A DNA stretch of 64,000 bases, taken from positions 99,037,811-99,101,810 of the forward strand of contig CM047806.1 of assembly GCA_026214975.1 (NCBI GenBank), in the 5' to 3' direction. How positions within the stretch are numbered: the first letter of the stretch is position 1; each line of letters opens with the position of its first letter. The DNA is from Gentiana macrophylla (lineage: Eukaryota > Streptophyta > Magnoliopsida > Gentianales > Gentianaceae). Position numbers and translations under genes: made by a program. The notes under the pieces were generated by a model. The model saw nothing but the letters and a program-made list of their open reading frames with translations. It made no database searches and had not been told where the DNA came from. This document shows, one piece after another, positions 1 to 10,854 of the stretch.

Positions 1-145
1 TCGACAAATGAATCCCTTAAAATTAGTGAATTTCGACAATGAATTTTGAAAATTAGTGAATTTCGATGATGAATTTCGGCAAAGAATTTAAACAAAGAAT
101 TTTGAACACAAGTGAATTTCGACAAATGAATAAATAGTTTTGTCC
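1..145. repeat. Degenerate short tandem repeat (GAATTTCGACAATGAATTTT-like)
   Basis: The phrases AGTGAATTTCGACAA and GAATTTTGAA recur about every 30-50 bases, with imperfect units. The array probably starts before the window. It may be a minisatellite or the tail of a repeat. Nothing suggests coding. Confidence 0.5.
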
Positions 146-230
146 TTTATGCAAAATTTTCAAAAGACTGTCCTTCTACCCAATTGATGAAATATTTCTG
201 TCCTTCTCCCTCATTCCCCCAAATATCAAA

Positions 231-312
231 TGAGATATCAGAATATAAAGGACAATGAATTATGGTGAAATAATTACGTTGATTAGAGTTCTATATCAAA
301 ATATACAATATT
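231..312 (+). repeat. Dispersed AT-rich repeat, copy 1
   Basis: Shares an ordered series of words with 441-540 and 20910-20994: GAGATATCA, then GAAA(G/T)AATTACG or similar, then (C)GGAGTTCTATATCAAAA, then a TATA-rich end. The three copies are diverged and have small indels but the same word order, so they probably descend from one unclassified repeat, perhaps a MITE or an LTR fragment. I see no terminal inverted repeats. Confidence 0.45.
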
Positions 313-440
313 TCTTTTTTCTATTTTTTTCTCTTTTCTTTTTACCTATTTTTTCACATATCACTTGGTGTCACTGCATCGCGTCAAGTTTTTTGAAGAA
401 AATTTTGATTTTCTGAAATTAAGTCGAAAAAAATATCACG

Positions 441-540
441 TGAGTTATCAGAACAAAGGAGACGAAAAAATAAGATACATAGTGAAAGAATTACGATGTG
501 CGGAGTTTTATATCAAAAGATATAACCGTTTGAAATATTG
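441..540 (+). repeat. Dispersed AT-rich repeat, copy 2
   Basis: Contains TGAGTTATCAGAA, then AGTGAAAGAATTACG, then CGGAGTTTTATATCAAAA and an ATATAACCGTTTGAA end. It matches the word order of the copies at 231 and 20910. Family unknown. Confidence 0.45.
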
Positions 541-1173
541 AGAAAAATAGAGAATTATAATTTTTTTTCTTTTTATTTCCCAACTTTTCAGCGCAAGGAA
601 AAAAATTTCCTCCCAGCATCTATATAATTACCCAGCGCATGTTCTCTCTTTTTTTTTTTCACTAAGGTTATTTTTGTCTATCTATCTAATTTGTGTTTTT
701 ATAAAAATGTTTAACATGTCTTATTTGCCTATTTAAGTACATTTTGTGTTCGCTAAAAAAAAGTACATTTTGTGTCATTTTGGACCCTTAGCCCAAAATA
801 TTATTAGAAAAGAAAAAGTGTTCGCTAATATGCTTATTATGAATCAAAATAGTAACCATTTTAAGCCCATGATCATTTGGGGCATTGAAATTTTTGTGGG
901 TCCGTCAAACGGTATATTTTTGGATAGAACGGGAAAAAGACAATTAAAGTACAATTTAGGGGTAAGAAAAAGAAAATTGTAATAAATGATCATGGTTGGG
1001 AAATAAATGATCATACAAAGCTAGTTATAAGGATATAACCATACAAAAAAATTTCACATCTATCAATTGTCAATTGACAATCTAAAAAACGTGCTTATAT
1101 ATTTTCACACAATCAAGAAATGTTGGGAAATTGAGTGTGCGGAGTGGTTACGTTGTTTTTTTTTTTTTTTTTT

Positions 1174-2649
1174 GATAAACCGAATTTTTATTATTCAAGA
1201 TCCGCCAAACAAGCGGTCAAAACGTCATCCGGGGGAGAAGATCCCCAAAGTGTACGAAAAGAAACAATCAATCCATGTCAAGCTAAAAGATGCGCCGGGA
1301 CATTCCCCACACGCCGAATAAAAGAAAAGGAAACATGCGAAAAGCTAGGTAAACATGTCAAACAGTCCTGAACTAGACAACCGTAAGCAGTAAGATCATC
1401 CCCTGGTCGTTGAAGACGCGCAACACATGTCAAACAATCACTTTCCACCTATAACCTCTGGATCCGTAAATGCAATGCCTCCTCTAGAGCCAAAGAGATG
1501 GCCTTAAGCTCCAAATATTCCACAGAATTGCCGGGATCAAAATGATACGCAAAGGAGTGCAAAACTGAGCCTTGTGAGTCACGGAAGATCACCCCAATAC
1601 CTGCACCTGTCTCTGTGACAGACGCATCAACATTGCTCTTTACTACCCCGGGCTGCGGTTTCGACCATCGATCAGATAAATGTGGACACGGTCCTTGGGT
1701 CCGATAGCTCGCCAGTGCCTCTATATACTCAGCCGAAGCTGCCAAAGAACGTATACACACCGCAGAGACATAAATCGCCTGACTATCAAAAACCGCCGAA
1801 CAACGAGCCTTCCAAATTCCCCACATAAGCCAAACAAACCTGGCCGCGTCTTGAACACCCTGCTCCGCAATCAGTAGCATAAAGAACTCCGCAAAGGTGG
1901 CGGACCGCAGATGCTGTAATGTGTGGTTGTACGGCGACGCGTGCCAAACTTTAGCAGCCATCTCGCATTCAAAGATAACATGCCGCATAGTTTCGAGTGT
2001 TTCCCCACATGCTAAGCAAATACCATCCCCCAAGTTCCTCCTCTGCAGACCTTGGCCAATTGCAAGACAGTCATGTAAGCATCTCCACAAGAAATGCTGA
2101 ATACGCGGCTGGACAGGAAGTCGCCAACAGTTTCTCCACATTTGATCCTGGCCCCCCGAAGTAGACGGTCCCACCACCGATGATGACCGATAGAGCGATA
2201 ATGCCAAGAAGTAACCGGACCTGACAGTGTACACTCCCCTGTGATCAGAGTGCCATATGTGTCGATCAGGGTGACCTTCTGGGGCAACGGTGGTCTCGAG
2301 AATGGCGTCAGTTTCCCATGGTCGAAAAACTTGTCTCATTTTCTGCACGTCCCATAATCTAGAGCCAGGTATAAATAAGTCCGAGACATGTGGAATCCGC
2401 CGAAGCTCATGCCCCGCAAATGGTAAGCGAAACGAAGGTTGCCGGTTTACCCAGCGCCATGAAAACATACACCGACTCTCCATCCCCACTCGCCATCAGT
2501 ATCCCATTAAGCAAAAGGTCCTGGCCCTCAAGGATGCTTCGCCACAAAAAATACGGTCTCCTTCCCAAACCAGCAACAAGAATAGTACTGTCCTCAAAGT
2601 ACTCCGCATGCAATACCTGGGCTGCCAAAGAACCTGGACTAGTCAATAT
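1174..2649 (-). pseudogene. LINE ORF2 C-terminus: zinc-binding region (zf-RVT) and RNase H
   Basis: A frame at 1449-2489 holds a plant LINE zf-RVT segment (CLACGETLETMRHVIFEC, a C-x2-C...H...C pattern) followed by an RNase H domain starting NVDASVTETGAGIGVIFRD, with a conserved Glu in LELKAISLALEEA. After a stop at about 1449 the same protein continues to the tail (DLTAYGCLVQDCL, FIRRVGNVPAHLLA), which completes RNase H. A further piece at 2407-2646 (RPYFLWRSILEGQDLL, GDGESVYVF) is the linker in another frame. RNase H of this type is typical of plant L1 elements. Several frame breaks make it inactive. Confidence 0.88.
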
Positions 2650-3488
2650 TCACCACGATTGCTTTGCCAATAATGACAGATTAAAGAATTCCAAGTCCCG
2701 AAATCCTAAGCCTCCCAGGTTTTTCCAATGTATCTTGCGCTTATTTTCCGTATCGCCCCAGTAGAAGCCTCTAATCGCCTACTCTATCTCTCGTACCAGA
2801 GTGATAGGTATCTTGAAACATTGCATCATATATATAGGTATAGCCTGGAGAGATGATTTAATGAACACCTCCTTCCCTGCTGGCGAGAGTAATTTATCCT
2901 TCCATCCTGCTTCCTTTTTACGAATCCTGTCTCTCAAGAAAGCAAACACCTGACGCCTGTTCCGTCCGATCATGTAAGGCAACCCTAAATACCTACCCGA
3001 GCCATCCCCTAAGGGAATTTGGAGCTGATCGGAAATCGTCTCCCGCTCCTCCTCCGGTACTCCAGCCGAGAAGTAAAGGCTAGACTTGTGAAAATTGATC
3101 GCTTGACCCGAGAGAGCCCCATACATATCGAACAACTCTACCAACGTCTCCACTGCCCCATCCAAGAGTTCAAAAAAAACCATGCAATCATCTGCAAAAA
3201 GCAAGTGGGATATAGTGACCACGTCCTCCCTACCAAACCGAATACCCCACAAGCCGCCTCGGGTAACATAGTCATTAAGGAAGGCCGTAAAGCCCTCAAC
3301 ACAAATGATAAAAAGGAAGGGCGACAACGGATCCCCCTGTCGAATCCCTCGGTTCGGCACAATTCTGCTGCTAGGTTTCCCATTGATCAACACACTGTAG
3401 GATACTGTCGTGATACACCGCCGCACCACGTCAATAAAGGATGGCGGGAACCGCATACGCTCCATAATCCGCCAAAGGTATTTCCATT
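2650..3488 (-). pseudogene. LINE ORF2, reverse transcriptase fragment
   Basis: Read on the minus strand, the frame opens inside the RT domain. It contains the motif RGIRQGDPLSPFLF and the catalytic FADD box (LLFADDCMVFF), then the plant-LINE continuation with YLGLP, GWKDKLLSPAGKE and IKSSLQAIP. A continuation near 2650-2779 in another frame matches the family's segment with [14 protein letters not shown] and NLSLLAKQ. The N-terminal RT motifs are absent because of 5' truncation. The open frame that runs past 3488 into flanking DNA is fortuitous. At least one frameshift separates this part from the zinc-finger region. Confidence 0.88.
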
Positions 3489-3504
3489 GAGTGGTTAAGT
3501 TGTT

Positions 3505-3763
3505 AAGACACGTAATAGCATGTAGTGCTAAAATAAAATAAAATAAAGTAAAGTGAGTTGTCTGAAGTAAAAAATACAAAAAATTAGGTATAAATCCACC
3601 TTATCACTGTAACTAAGTTTTAATCCACGTTCTTTTCTTTAGCTGTAATAAGGACAAAATAATTTCTTTCGGGCTAAATTACCCTGATATAACTCACTCA
3701 AAACACCCGCCTCTTTCTTCCTCTCTTTACTCTGACTCTTCTCCCTGAATCGAATCCCGCATT
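3505..3763. other. Spacer between LINE and Gypsy element; possible upstream half of a host exon
   Basis: Unique-looking AT-rich sequence without a clear gene up to about 3700. The last 40-60 bases before the Gypsy element are C/T-rich and read in frame, across the element, into a lysine-rich frame at 12686-12807. See that entry. No promoter could be supported. Confidence 0.4.
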
Positions 3764-5776
3764 TGTAATGTTTCGATTTTCAGGAAAAGGCAGATGTGAC
3801 ATTTTGCGAAAATGAAATATTATATTTATTTTATTTATGGATTAAGTTTTATATAAGAAAATATTAATTATAGAATTAATATTAATTGGGATTTAACGGG
3901 AATTAATGGTGGGAGTTATTTTGGGAAATAAACCCCTCCCCCCCACCCCAAATTATGTCTAAGAGGTTGTCAAAAACATCAGAAAAGAAAAGGTTTGAAC
4001 TTTGGGCTTGAAAGCAACAAAAAGACAATAGAGTCTTTCCATCACAAGTGTTAATTCAGGAATCGGTTTGCAGATTCAACTAGAGATTCATGAACATCAT
4101 GAAGATGGCGTTCTTTTGATACTAAAAGTTTAGAGTTTCGTGAAGGTTGGTATTTGAAGAATCAAGGTTTTGCTGCAGATTTCTTGGAGTTTTCTTGGGA
4201 GCTTGCCTGCTAACAAGTAAGAGGATCTGCATATTGATCAATTAAAGTTTTATGATGTTTTAGGCTGAGTTTTGTCATGCCTTTGTTGTTAGAATTTCAT
4301 GTTTAAGTTATTGTTGCAGGATATGCAATGGTATGTTTAAGTCTTGCTTTGCTGCATTTTTCTATGTTTTGGCTATCAAAATTGTTCAGAACCATGTTGG
4401 AAATCGTAAAGTGTCGAGAAAAGCATGTTTAGGGTAGTTTTCGGGTTTCGGCGCTTGCCAAAACAAAACCAAAAAAGAGAAATTGCTCAGTCATTTTAGC
4501 ACGCGCCGTGAGGGGTTTAGCACACGCCAAACATGTCTAGAAAGCTGGCAGAAAGTAATGGGTTCTTTTAGCGTGCGCCAAATATGCACAGACTGGATGA
4601 TGAATCTTTAGAGTCATTTTAGCACGTGCCAAACCTCTGTATTGGTGTTTTACGTTTTTTTGAGCCCCGAATCCAGTTTTGAATGGTGTTTCTTAATCTA
4701 ATAACATTAAATGAACATGAACAAGCCATTATTAAGCTTCTGATGCATTTAGTTCTGGCACCGAATGGATTCTTACTAAGAGTTGAAGTTCGGGACCGTC
4801 AGAAGAGCATGATTGGCTTGTGCTTTGATGAATTAGTATTCATCAATGTATGTGTATGTGTTAGGATGTTGTGTCTTGTTGTCTTAAGTGAGGGAGTATA
4901 AAAAGTAAGTGAGCTTTGGCTTGAAAACACTTAGGTGGCTAGTTAATGATTAATAACATACGTACTTGTGTATTTTAAAAGCCTAAACATCTTGTCATTC
5001 TTGGTAAGGCACAAGTCTATATCACGTTGTGTGGGCGGTCAACAAAAGTGAATAAATCCATTGGTTACTAAGAACCCATGTATGGAGGGACTTCGCCGAA
5101 TATGTACAATATCGAGGCTAGCCCGTGGCTATTGGCGTGATCCATCAATAGGTTGCACCCAGATACTTTGTGGTGAGTAGCACCATGTGTAGTGCCTTTA
5201 AATGGTGATGTAACAAAGATAAGTTAAGATAAAAACACGTAGGATTCCAAAACATGTTAATGAGCATGAAGTGAACCCTAAAGTTGAGTCGGTCATACAA
5301 AGATAACTTAATACTAATGTGAACCTTTCATTGTAATATTTAATTTAATCAATATCTTCTATCTTTTTGCTAAGTACCTTTGTACTTGCCTCCATTGCAT
5401 TGTTTGTTGTATGCTTTGTGGGGTGAGAAGATGAACAGGATGAGCAATAGTTCGATGAAGATTTTAAGGACGACGTTTGTTGATGCTTTACTTGATGTTT
5501 ACATGTCTCTTTTATTATATATGTTGGACCAGAATATGTTGTATCTCTATTCAAGACATGTTGTATTTTCACTTTTAGACTTGTTGTCACTTTTAGTTTT
5601 GTTTGTATTCTATTCTAGTAGCATTTATGTTTCCACCCGAGTCTATAACTTCCATTTTTGCTAAACTCGATATGAAGACATAGAGACTTACGTATAATAT
5701 TAAATTTATTTAATATTTTACATGCCAGCCGTTCTTTTCCAAATAACTACTCTGTATCTGGGAACGGGGCGTTACA
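3764..5776 (+). repeat. 5' LTR of the Gypsy element at 3764
   Basis: Starts TGTAATGTTTCGATTTTCAG and ends ...GGGGCGTTACA. It aligns end to end with 10855-12685. About 200 bp present here near 5415-5620 are missing from the right LTR, which jumps from CATTGTTTGTTGTA to TAGCATTTATG. Small open frames inside it are chance. It contains a cluster of GCGCCAAA-like motifs near 4446-4636. Confidence 0.88.
4446..4636 (+). promoter_or_regulatory. Cluster of E2F-like palindromic motifs in 5' LTR
   Basis: Four to five copies of a motif of the form TTTTAGC-N2-(C/T)G-(C/T)GCCAAA occur: TTTCGGCGCTTGCCAAAA (4446-4463), GTTTAGCACACGCCAAAC (about 4515), TTTTAGCGTGCGCCAAAT (about 4566) and TTTTAGCACGTGCCAAAC (about 4617). 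The known E2F consensus is TTTSSCGC, or GCGSSAAA on the other strand; GCGCCAAA fits it exactly at 4566. A regulatory role is inference. Confidence 0.45.
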
Positions 5777-5778
5777 GT

Positions 5779-5790
5779 TGGCATCAGAGC
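5779..5790 (+). other. Primer binding site (initiator tRNA-Met)
   Basis: TGGCATCAGAGC begins two bases after the 5' LTR end. It matches the common plant primer site TGGTATCAGAGC, complementary to the 3' end of initiator tRNA-Met, with one mismatch. Confidence 0.85.
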
Positions 5791-5882
5791 GAAGCATCCT
5801 TGCTGTCCTAGGGTTCTTTTCCTTTAAGATAAGATTTCTTTAGATCAATTAGTAAAATTATGATCTTCCTTGATCTTTCAGA

Positions 5883-7390
5883 ATGGAAGTTACCTACAGA
5901 GGCATACATGGTGTTGAAATATTGAGGGATCAGCAAGAGGCAAATCAGAATCATGTCCAGTTTGAAGAACAAGTAGTAGAATTGGGTCATGTGGAAAGGG
6001 TAGAGAAAGTACCTCAGCCATATCTTTCATCTCATCAGGTACATCCTCCTCATTGGCACGTTGGTGGAACCGCACCAGTCACTATTATAAGTGACATGCC
6101 ACCAGTGTTTCTAATATCTGTGACAGGTGTGTATCCTCCACCTCCTCCACCGGTAAGCTACCCTCCTTCTCCAGTAATTTCTCCACATCAGTGAACCTTT
6201 CACCATCCACCAAGTTATCCACCCCAACCTATGTTTATACCACTATCACCAAGGGTTGATCAATAGTATGGTTTTGGTTATCCATCATATGGACTTCATC
6301 AACCTTACCATACTCCACCACATCACCAAAGATACAACCCCTACCATCAAGTACCACTAGTAGCTCCTCCACAACAGCCATATCCACCTCTATACCCACA
6401 TTAGGTACCTCAAGCACCACAAGTACCACTTGGATACCCTCCAGTTAACCCTCTTGTTTACCCACTAGCAGTACAACTGGTTCAAGGTCATACAGGTGTG
6501 ATTGATTGGTACACAAGGCTGAAAAGGAACCGTATGCAAGACTTCTTTGGGAACATAAATCTAGCTAAAGTAGAGATGTGGATAAGGAGTTTTGAAAAGG
6601 CTTGGAGGAACGTGAATGTTCCTGAGATGGAGATGGCACAGCTAACAGAGGGATTCTTACTTGGGATGGATGATAATTGGATAGAGAAATAGAGAGTAGC
6701 CGAGGAAAGATGACGAATTGAAAAGTGTTCAAAGAATTGTTCTACACTAAATACTTCCCACCTTTGGTACAAGCGGATATGGCAAGCAAATTCTTGATCC
6801 TTAAACAAGGCTTACACATGACGGTTACTCAATACACCCAAAGGTTCAATGATTTGGATCGGTTTTACCCTGAGATTATGGGCGTAGAGGAGAGGAAAAT
6901 GGCCTTGTTTCAGAATGGGTTGTCCCGGGAGGTACAAGCGGGAATGTTGGGAGCTTGACCAAGAAAAATGGCAGAGATTCTCAATAAGGCTTTTGAGGTT
7001 GAGACCTTCAAGAACAAGCCATCAGTTATTGTGGGAGCAAAAAGATCGTTTGGGGCAAGTCAAGGTAGTAGGAGAGGGGCACCACATCAAAATGTGAAGA
7101 AGACAACAACACCTACAACAGCAACTCCTTCAGCAAGCACACTGGTTTCTCAAAAATGCAAGAGAAACCACACCGGTGAGTGTCGGGCCAATGCAAGTGG
7201 TTGTTACTATTATGGAGATACGGAGAATTTTGATAGTGCATGTCCACCAAGAGCAAACAAAGGGATTCAGAGTCAAGGGAGCAGTAAAGGAAACCCATGT
7301 AAGCCAGCTAGAGGTTTCGCATTGGATGCGGAAGTGGCAGAACCGGACGATAATGTTATCTCAGGTACTTTAAAGTTATTTATTTTATGA
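5883..7390 (+). pseudogene. Gypsy gag (capsid/nucleocapsid), broken
   Basis: An N-terminal Pro-rich region (5883-6194, with a run of prolines) leads into a Retrotrans_gag-type capsid spread over several frames. Its recognisable parts are IDWYTRLKRN near 6500, FKELFYTKYFPP near 6727, KQGLHMTVTQYTQRFNDLDR and EERKMALFQNGLSREVQAG. The nucleocapsid zinc knuckle is degenerate: GCYYYGDTENFDSACP keeps two Cys but lacks the second Cys and the His of C-x2-C-x4-H-x4-C. At least four stops or frameshifts are present. Confidence 0.85.
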
Positions 7391-7441
7391 AAAGTATTTT
7401 TATAGCACGTTAATTCATGTTATACTTGTATTTAAATAAAT

Positions 7442-8730
7442 GAATTTACTTTCTAGGTATAGTAATATTAGATAATCTAGCAGTTACAACCTTTTTTGTT
7501 ACTGGAGTATCTAATACTTTTGTGTAAGATTGCTAAGAAACTAAATCTATCTTTGGAAATAATTACACCTTTAGGAAAGGTAACTAAAGTGACTAAGAAG
7601 ATACCACAAGTGGATGTTCATGTCAGAGCGTACCATTGTAAAAGTGATCTCATAGTCTTAGACTTTTTAGACTTTGATTTAATTCTTGGTATAGATTGGC
7701 TATCCGAGAATTATGTACAATTGGATTGTAGAGAAAAGTGAGTGACCATTAAAGTGCCCGGAAAATCGTCTAAGACTTTTCAAGGTAATGTCTATAAGCC
7801 GAGTAAGAAGCATCATCCAATAATGTCAGTGGTTAAGGCAATTAGAGCTTGTCAAAAAGGTTCTGAAGGCTACTTGTTGTATGCACTGGATGTTGAACAA
7901 GTTAAGCCTAACTTAGAGGAAACCCCAATAGCGAAAGAATGCCCCAAAGTTTTTCCGGATGAGTTGCCGGGTAACATGCCGAATATGGAGATTGAGTTTG
8001 AGATCAAATTAGTACCGGGGGCAGCACCAGTAGCTAAGGCACGTTATAGGACGGCTCCGGCTGAATTAAAGAAACCGAAGGCTCAACTTAAGGATATGCT
8101 TGAAAGGAACATAATTCAGCCAAGTACTTTACCATTGAGAGCCCCTATCTTATTTGTTAAGAATAAAGACTGTATAATGAAGATGTGCATTGACTATCGA
8201 GAGTTGAATAAAACTTTACCATCAAGAATAAGTACCATCTACGTAGGACTAACAATTTGTTTAATCAGTTGCAAGGGAAGAATGTGTTTTCTAATACTGA
8301 TCTTTGGTTGGGTTATCATCAGTTAAAGATTAAGGTGGCAAACATATTAAAGATGGTTTTTAGTACAAGGTATGGACATTATGAGTTCTTGGTTATGCCT
8401 TTTGGACTCAATAATGCTCCATCAGCCTTTATGGATTTGATGCAGCGTGTTTACATGCCTTTTTTTGGATAAGTTTGTGATTGTGTATATAGATGATATC
8501 CATATCTACTCAAAGGATGAGAAAGAGCATGAAGAACACTTAAGGATTCTGTTGAAGACTTTGAAAGAGAAACAGTTGTCTGCTAAGTTTTCAAAATGCG
8601 AGTTTTGGTTGAATCAAGTTAATTTCTTGGGTCACGTGACTTCTAGGGATGTCATTCAAGTAGATCCTGCAAAGATAGAAGCGGTTGAGAAATGGCCTAG
8701 ACCTACAACAGTTTCAGATGTATGAAGTTT
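7442..8730 (+). pseudogene. Gypsy protease and reverse transcriptase, broken
   Basis: The protease region reads FFVTGVSNTF where the family has an Asp-Ser/Thr-Gly active site, so the catalytic Asp is lost. It continues DLILGIDWLSENYVQLDCREK. The RT follows in at least three frames: KARYRTAPAELKKPKAQL near 8035, CIDYRELNK, a frame change, then [15 protein letters not shown] and [19 protein letters not shown]. The catalytic box VIVYIDDIHIYSKDE lies near 8473-8520. The connecting segment with FSKCEFWL and VNFLGHVTSRD ends at a stop near 8725. Confidence 0.88.
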
Positions 8731-9285
8731 TCTAGTTTGGTTGGATATCATAGGAAGTTTATGCAAGAGTTTTATAAGATAGCTACACCACTCACCAAAC
8801 TCACACAAAAGGATATGAAGTTTGAATGGACTAATGAGTGTGAAGGACCTTTCCAGACTTTGAAGGATAGATTGACATCAGCACCGGTTTTGGCAGTTCC
8901 CGAGATCTTTGATAACTATGATGTCTATACCGATGCTCCGGGACAAGGTTTAGGTTGTGTGTTGATGCAAGGAGGAAAAGTAGTTGCTTATGCATCTAGG
9001 CAACTAAAAGTCCATGAAAAGAACTACCCAACACATGACATAGAGTTAGGAGTGGTAATGTTGGCCATAAAGACTTGGAGGCGCTATCTTTATGGAGTCA
9101 AGGCTAGAATCTTCACGGACCATAAGAGTTTGAAGTATTTCTTTACTCAAGAGAATTTGAACATGAGACAAAGATGATGACTAGAGTTTGTAAAGGATTA
9201 TGAATTGGTTATTCAATACCATCTGGGTAAAGCTAACGTTGTGGCAGATACATTGAGTAGAAAAGCAATGTATACATTTTCAGGA
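8722..9285 (+). pseudogene. Gypsy RNase H, broken
   Basis: [20 protein letters not shown] joins RT to RNase H. The RNase H core reads [18 protein letters not shown] (the family usually has SDAS at this point), [20 protein letters not shown], and [20 protein letters not shown]. Two adjacent stops near 9174-9180 interrupt it. The end (YHLGKANVVADTLSRKA) lies at 9220-9270 in the same frame. The acidic catalytic positions appear retained, but the frame is not open. Confidence 0.87.
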
Positions 9286-9462
9286 GTTCAAGATGTTGTA
9301 GAATAGTTAGATGGGTAGGGTATCCAGGGTTTCGGTTAGTTTGGGGATCGTCATTTTATGGCTCTTTTGTTGCCTAGATCAGAGTTAATTTATGATATTC
9401 GGGAAAAGCAAAACGAAGACCCAGTTTTGGTTGTTTTGAAGCATGTTGTAAGATAAAAGCCT

Positions 9463-10800
9463 ATGGTTGGTTATATGTTAGACAAGAATGGGAATCTTTG
9501 GTACCAAGATCGGTTGGGTGTGCCAAATGTTAGTGATTTAAGGCAAAGAGTAATAGATGAAGCACACAGGATCTTGACTGTTCATCCAAGAGCAAAAAAG
9601 ATGTATAGAGATTTGAAGGAACGGTTTTGGTGGCTTTCAATGAAGTTGGAAATAGCAATATTTGTGGCTGAATACGACACTTGTCAGAAAGTTAAAGCTG
9701 AGCATAGATGACCAGGTGGAATGCTTGAACCTTTGGATATCCCCGAATGGAAGTGGGATAATAACACAATAGACTTCATCGCCGGTTTACCTAGAACAAA
9801 GAGTGGACATGAAATGATAAGAGTGATTGTTGATAGACTTACAAAATCAGCCAATCTCTACCAGCTAAGATTGATATGTCTTTGAGAAAGATGACTACAC
9901 TTACTTGGACAATCTTATGAAGCACATGGAGTACCTATATCATTATTATCTGATTGTGATAGTCAGTTTATCAATCGGTTTTGGAAGAGTTTGCAAACGG
10001 CTATGGGTACAACGATAGATTTGAGTACGGCTTTCCATCCTCAAACAGACAGACAGTCCTAGAGAACGATCCAAACACTTGAAGATATGTTAAGAGCATT
10101 TGTTTTGGAAGTAGGCGGATCATGGGATGATTACCTACATATGGCAGAGTTTTCTTATAACAACAGTTATCAAGCCAGTTTAGGTATGGGCCTGTTTGAA
10201 GTCTTGTATGGGAGAAGGTTACGAACACCATTGTTTTGGGATGAAGTCGGGGAGAAGCACATCACCGGGACAAAAATGGTTGACCAAGCTAAAGAAAGGG
10301 TTGCATTGATAAAGAAGAACTTGAAAGCTGCTCAAGATAGATAGAAGAGTTTGGTTGATATTAGCAGAAGACCGTTAGAGTTTGATGTTGGGGAAAGAGT
10401 TTACTTGTGCACTTCACCGATGAAAGGAGTTAAAAGAGTTGGTCAAAAAGAAAAGTTAAGTCCAAGGTTTGTAGGACTCTTTGAGATTATTGAGGAAGTT
10501 GAACCATTGGCATATAAGCTCTAGTTACCGAAATCAATGTCAATGGTTCATAACGCGTTCCATGTCTCAATGTTGAAGCAGTGTTTGACGCAGAATTATA
10601 TTGAAGCTACAGTAGATCTAGAAGACCTTCTAGATAACGTTGCTTAAGATGAGAAACCAATCAATGTGTTGGACCGGAAATAAAGATGATCAAGAGAAGG
10701 TTGATCTCTTTTGTTTTGGTGCAATTAAGCAATCAATCACCGAACGAGGCGACATGGGAAGTTGAGGATATATGATCCTTGAAGTTCTAGATTTTCTTGA
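9463..10800 (+). pseudogene. Gypsy integrase with C-terminal chromodomain remnant, broken
   Basis: The integrase zinc-binding part reads DEAHRILTVHPRAKKMYRDL ... CQKV. The usual first His-Cys arrangement is partly degraded. The core is split over frames: [37 protein letters not shown] and FHPQTDRQS, with later ORF part AEFSYNNSYQAS and EVLYGRRLRTP. The C-terminal part ends in MVHNAFHVSMLKQCL. Beyond it, broken frames resemble a chromodomain (KPINVLDRK, then TWEVEDM-like). Chromodomains at this position mark chromoviruses. Several stops are present. Confidence 0.85.
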
Positions 10801-10840
10801 CCTACCAGGTACGTTTCAGTTTCAAGGGAAAAACTCTTCT

Positions 10841-10854
10841 TAAGGGGGGAGGAA
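10841..10854 (+). other. Polypurine tract of Gypsy element
   Basis: AAGGGGGGAGGAA lies directly before the right LTR start (TGTAAT at 10855). Its position and purine content fit the plus-strand primer. Confidence 0.85.

Larger units (their letters stand above)
1..1141. other. AT-rich intergenic spacer
   Basis: No coding region, RNA gene or element end that I can support. The sequence is AT-rich with poly-T/poly-A stretches. It contains two copies of a dispersed repeat (listed separately), and a short local duplication around 737-775 in which the phrase AAGTACATTTTGTGT occurs twice, about 25 bases apart. The small open frames here look like chance. Confidence 0.6.
1158..3488 (-). mobile_element. 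5'-truncated plant LINE (L1-like non-LTR retrotransposon)
   Basis: The 3' end of the element is at the left. A run of 18 T (1156-1173) is the poly(A) tail read on the plus strand. The insertion is bounded by a 16-bp target duplication, 1142-1157 and 3489-3504, reading GAGTGGTTACGTTGTT and GAGTGGTTAAGTTGTT (15 of 16 match). The right-hand boundary falls inside the reverse transcriptase domain, so the 5' part (ORF1, endonuclease, N-terminal RT) is missing. This is the usual result of incomplete target-primed reverse transcription. Length is about 2.3 kb against 6 kb or more for a full plant L1. The remaining ORF2 is broken by frameshifts and stops. Confidence 0.9.

Noticed and set aside
5345..5664. 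Overlapping ORFs in the Gypsy LTR (81 and 94 codons)
   Set aside because: They occupy both strands of the same LTR segment, which is deleted in the partner LTR, and have no domain.
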